From NCBI RefSeq assembly GCF_026239555.1, contig NZ_JAPIVP010000017.1, positions 62,001 to 126,000 on the forward strand: a stretch of DNA of 64,000 bases, written 5' to 3'. Source of the stretch: Pedobacter sp. PF22-3 (GTDB taxonomy: Bacteria > Bacteroidota > Bacteroidia > Sphingobacteriales > Sphingobacteriaceae). Under the pieces are notes generated by a model. The model was not told the origin of the DNA, searched no databases, and saw only the letters and a program-made list of their open reading frames with translations. Position numbers and translations under genes: made by a program. Positions 62,768 to 64,000 of this stretch are shown here, one piece after another (the stretch's first letter is position 1; the number at the start of each line of letters is the position of its first letter).

Positions 62768-63859
62768 ATGCCTAAAGTAATCCCTAATGCCTCCTATTTT
62801 CAGGATAACATCTTAATAAAAAACCGGGACATCGCAATTGACGGTGCTGTCATTTCAGGTATTAACGAAAGTAACAACAAGGAAAATGGAAATTCGCTGG
62901 TTATACCTGGTTTTATAGACTTACAGATTTATGGAGCAGGCAATAGGTTATTTTCTGCCGATCCAACTGTAGAGTCATTAACCATCATGGAAGATGACTT
63001 ACTTAAAAAAGGAACTACAGGCTTTTTAGCCTGTATGGCTACAAATTCACCAGAAGTTTTTAATGAGTGTATCAAAGCAGCCAAAGCACATCGATCAACT
63101 GCAAAAAATTGCCTTGGACTACACCTGGAAGGTCCATTTTTGAATCCGAAACGTTTAGGGGCGCATGTGCCTGCGTTTGTAAGGAAGGCTTCACTTGATG
63201 AGATTAAGAAACTGATTGATTTTGGAGATGGTGTGATTAAAATGATAACCATTGCCCCGGAGTTACAGGATGAAGAAGTAATTCAATACCTGCTAGATAA
63301 TGGCGTGGTGGTTTCGCTCGGGCATAGTAACGCGACATTTGAGGAAGCTACAGCCGCTTATGATAAAGGCATCCAAACCACTACCCATCTTTTTAACGCC
63401 ATGAACCCCATCCACCATCGTGAGCCTGGGATACCAACAGCTGTTTTTAGTCATAACAAAGCCATGGCCAGTATTATCGCCGATGGGCAGCACGTAGATT
63501 TCGAAGTGATTAAATTTGCACAGAAACTATTAAAAGAGCGTTTGTTTCTCATCACAGATGCCGTTACGGCCTGTTCAACCGGCCCTTATCAACATATAAA
63601 AAAAGGAGACAAATTTGTAATGCCAGATGGTACCCTATCAGGTTCGTCGCTTACGATGTTAGCAGCCGTTAAAAACTGTGTATTAAATTGTGGCATCAGT
63701 TTAAATGAAGCGATTAAAATGGGAACATCATATCCCGCCAAGTTAATTGGCATTGAAAACCTAACCGCTGAAATAGAAATTGGGCAACAAGCAAACTTAT
63801 TGATCATTGACGATCATTTAAATTTAAAAGAGGTCATATTTAAAGGAGAAACGATATAA
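62768..63859 (+). CDS. nagA: N-acetylglucosamine-6-phosphate deacetylase
   Basis: 363 residues. VIPGFIDLQIYGAG, LHLEGPFLNPKRLGAH with the metal-binding Glu, VSLGHSNATFEEATAAYDKGIQTTTHLFNAMNP with metal His residues, LITDAVTACSTGPY with the catalytic Asp and the end ANLLIIDDHL are typical. It removes acetate from GlcNAc-6-phosphate in amino-sugar recycling, which fits with the GH3 hexosaminidase elsewhere in the window, though the genes are not linked. Confidence 0.95.
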   Translation: MPKVIPNASYFQDNILIKNRDIAIDGAVISGINESNNKENGNSLVIPGFIDLQIYGAGNRLFSADPTVESLTIMEDDLLKKGTTGFLACMATNSPEVFNECIKAAKAHRSTAKNCLGLHLEGPFLNPKRLGAHVPAFVRKASLDEIKKLIDFGDGVIKMITIAPELQDEEVIQYLLDNGVVVSLGHSNATFEEATAAYDKGIQTTTHLFNAMNPIHHREPGIPTAVFSHNKAMASIIADGQHVDFEVIKFAQKLLKERLFLITDAVTACSTGPYQHIKKGDKFVMPDGTLSGSSLTMLAAVKNCVLNCGISLNEAIKMGTSYPAKLIGIENLTAEIEIGQQANLLIIDDHLNLKEVIFKGETI

Positions 63860-63869
63860 TTCATTCATC

Positions 63870-64000
63870 ATGTTCAAAAAAACATTTCCCCTTCTATTGT
63901 TTTTATCCCTCTATTCCATTCATTCCAGGGGGCAACAGATAAATACCGCTTTTACCATCATACCACTTGGCGTGAAGGGCGGCGATGATGAGAGTAATTT
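63870..64000 (+). CDS. probable class II 3',5'-cyclic-nucleotide phosphodiesterase (partial)
   Basis: The first 43 codons are visible: signal peptide FPLLLFLSLYSIHSRGQQ, then FTIIPLGVKGGDDESN, which matches the start of class II cyclic-nucleotide phosphodiesterases (F..IPLGVKGG..ESNLSAY). The rest lies past the window edge. An MBL-fold protein of another type is possible. It starts 10 bases after nagA and may be co-transcribed. Confidence 0.6.
   Translation, partial: MFKKTFPLLLFLSLYSIHSRGQQINTAFTIIPLGVKGGDDESN

Overview
The window looks like chromosomal DNA from a Bacteroidota species, most likely Sphingobacteriaceae and Pedobacter-like. The evidence is a SusC/SusD pair, large TonB-receptor-type barrels, an IPExxxVDY-family protein beside pyruvate kinase, short -7 boxes of the TAnnTTTG type, few Shine-Dalgarno sequences, AT-rich intergenic DNA and several families of interspersed hairpin repeats. 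Species and relatedness are inferred by eye; no database was consulted.

Layout. 1-13.1 kb: envelope and unassigned accessory genes (DUF5694 protein, outer-membrane barrel, methyltransferase, beta-CASP hydrolase, YtxH protein, HAD phosphatase, a DUF6600 protein with a perfect four-copy 30-residue Gln-rich repeat, an RsmI-like methyltransferase, a lone tail-collar protein, a HEFGH lipoprotein protease and a Rossmann protein). 13.2-19.8 kb: trehalase convergent with a SusD/SusC pair, possibly a minimal trehalose-uptake locus. 20-28.4 kb: an S9 dipeptidyl peptidase, an aldo/keto reductase with an AraC regulator, an AraC regulator divergent from a Tet(X)-like flavin monooxygenase, and an unrecognised multi-spanning membrane protein. 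28.6-33.4 kb: tRNA-Ser(GGA), then the housekeeping block pyk, IPExxxVDY, acpP, fabF and rnc. 33.7-35.8 kb: an operon of three tandem secreted paralogs. 36.4-43.7 kb: yicC, gmk, a DUF2281/PIN toxin-antitoxin pair, nadD, a GH3 enzyme, a small acidic protein, a thioredoxin-fold protein, a TatD hydrolase and tcdA. 43.8-50.3 kb: an AddAB-like helicase-nuclease pair with a truncated DUF1016 gene between its two subunits. 50.5-59.3 kb: GNAT, PDH E1-beta, a pentapeptide-repeat protein, DUF1801, Tex, a lipoprotein, an MscS channel, PnuC and a frameshifted ORF6N gene. 59.6-64 kb: rplM-rpsI-rpsB-tsf, nagA and the start of a likely class II cyclic-nucleotide phosphodiesterase.

Most of the window is ordinary core genome. 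The points most worth a second look are: the Tet(X)-like enzyme, which keeps most substrate-site residues but lacks two; a recurrent promoter arrangement in which the -7 box lies 3-7 nt from the ATG, suggesting leaderless mRNAs; hairpin repeat families, one with apparently compensating arm changes; the triplicated secreted-protein operon; and gene debris (DUF1016, ORF6N, an ATG-less frame after the Tet(X)-like gene). I found no CRISPR array, prophage, complete insertion sequence or clear new multi-gene defence system.
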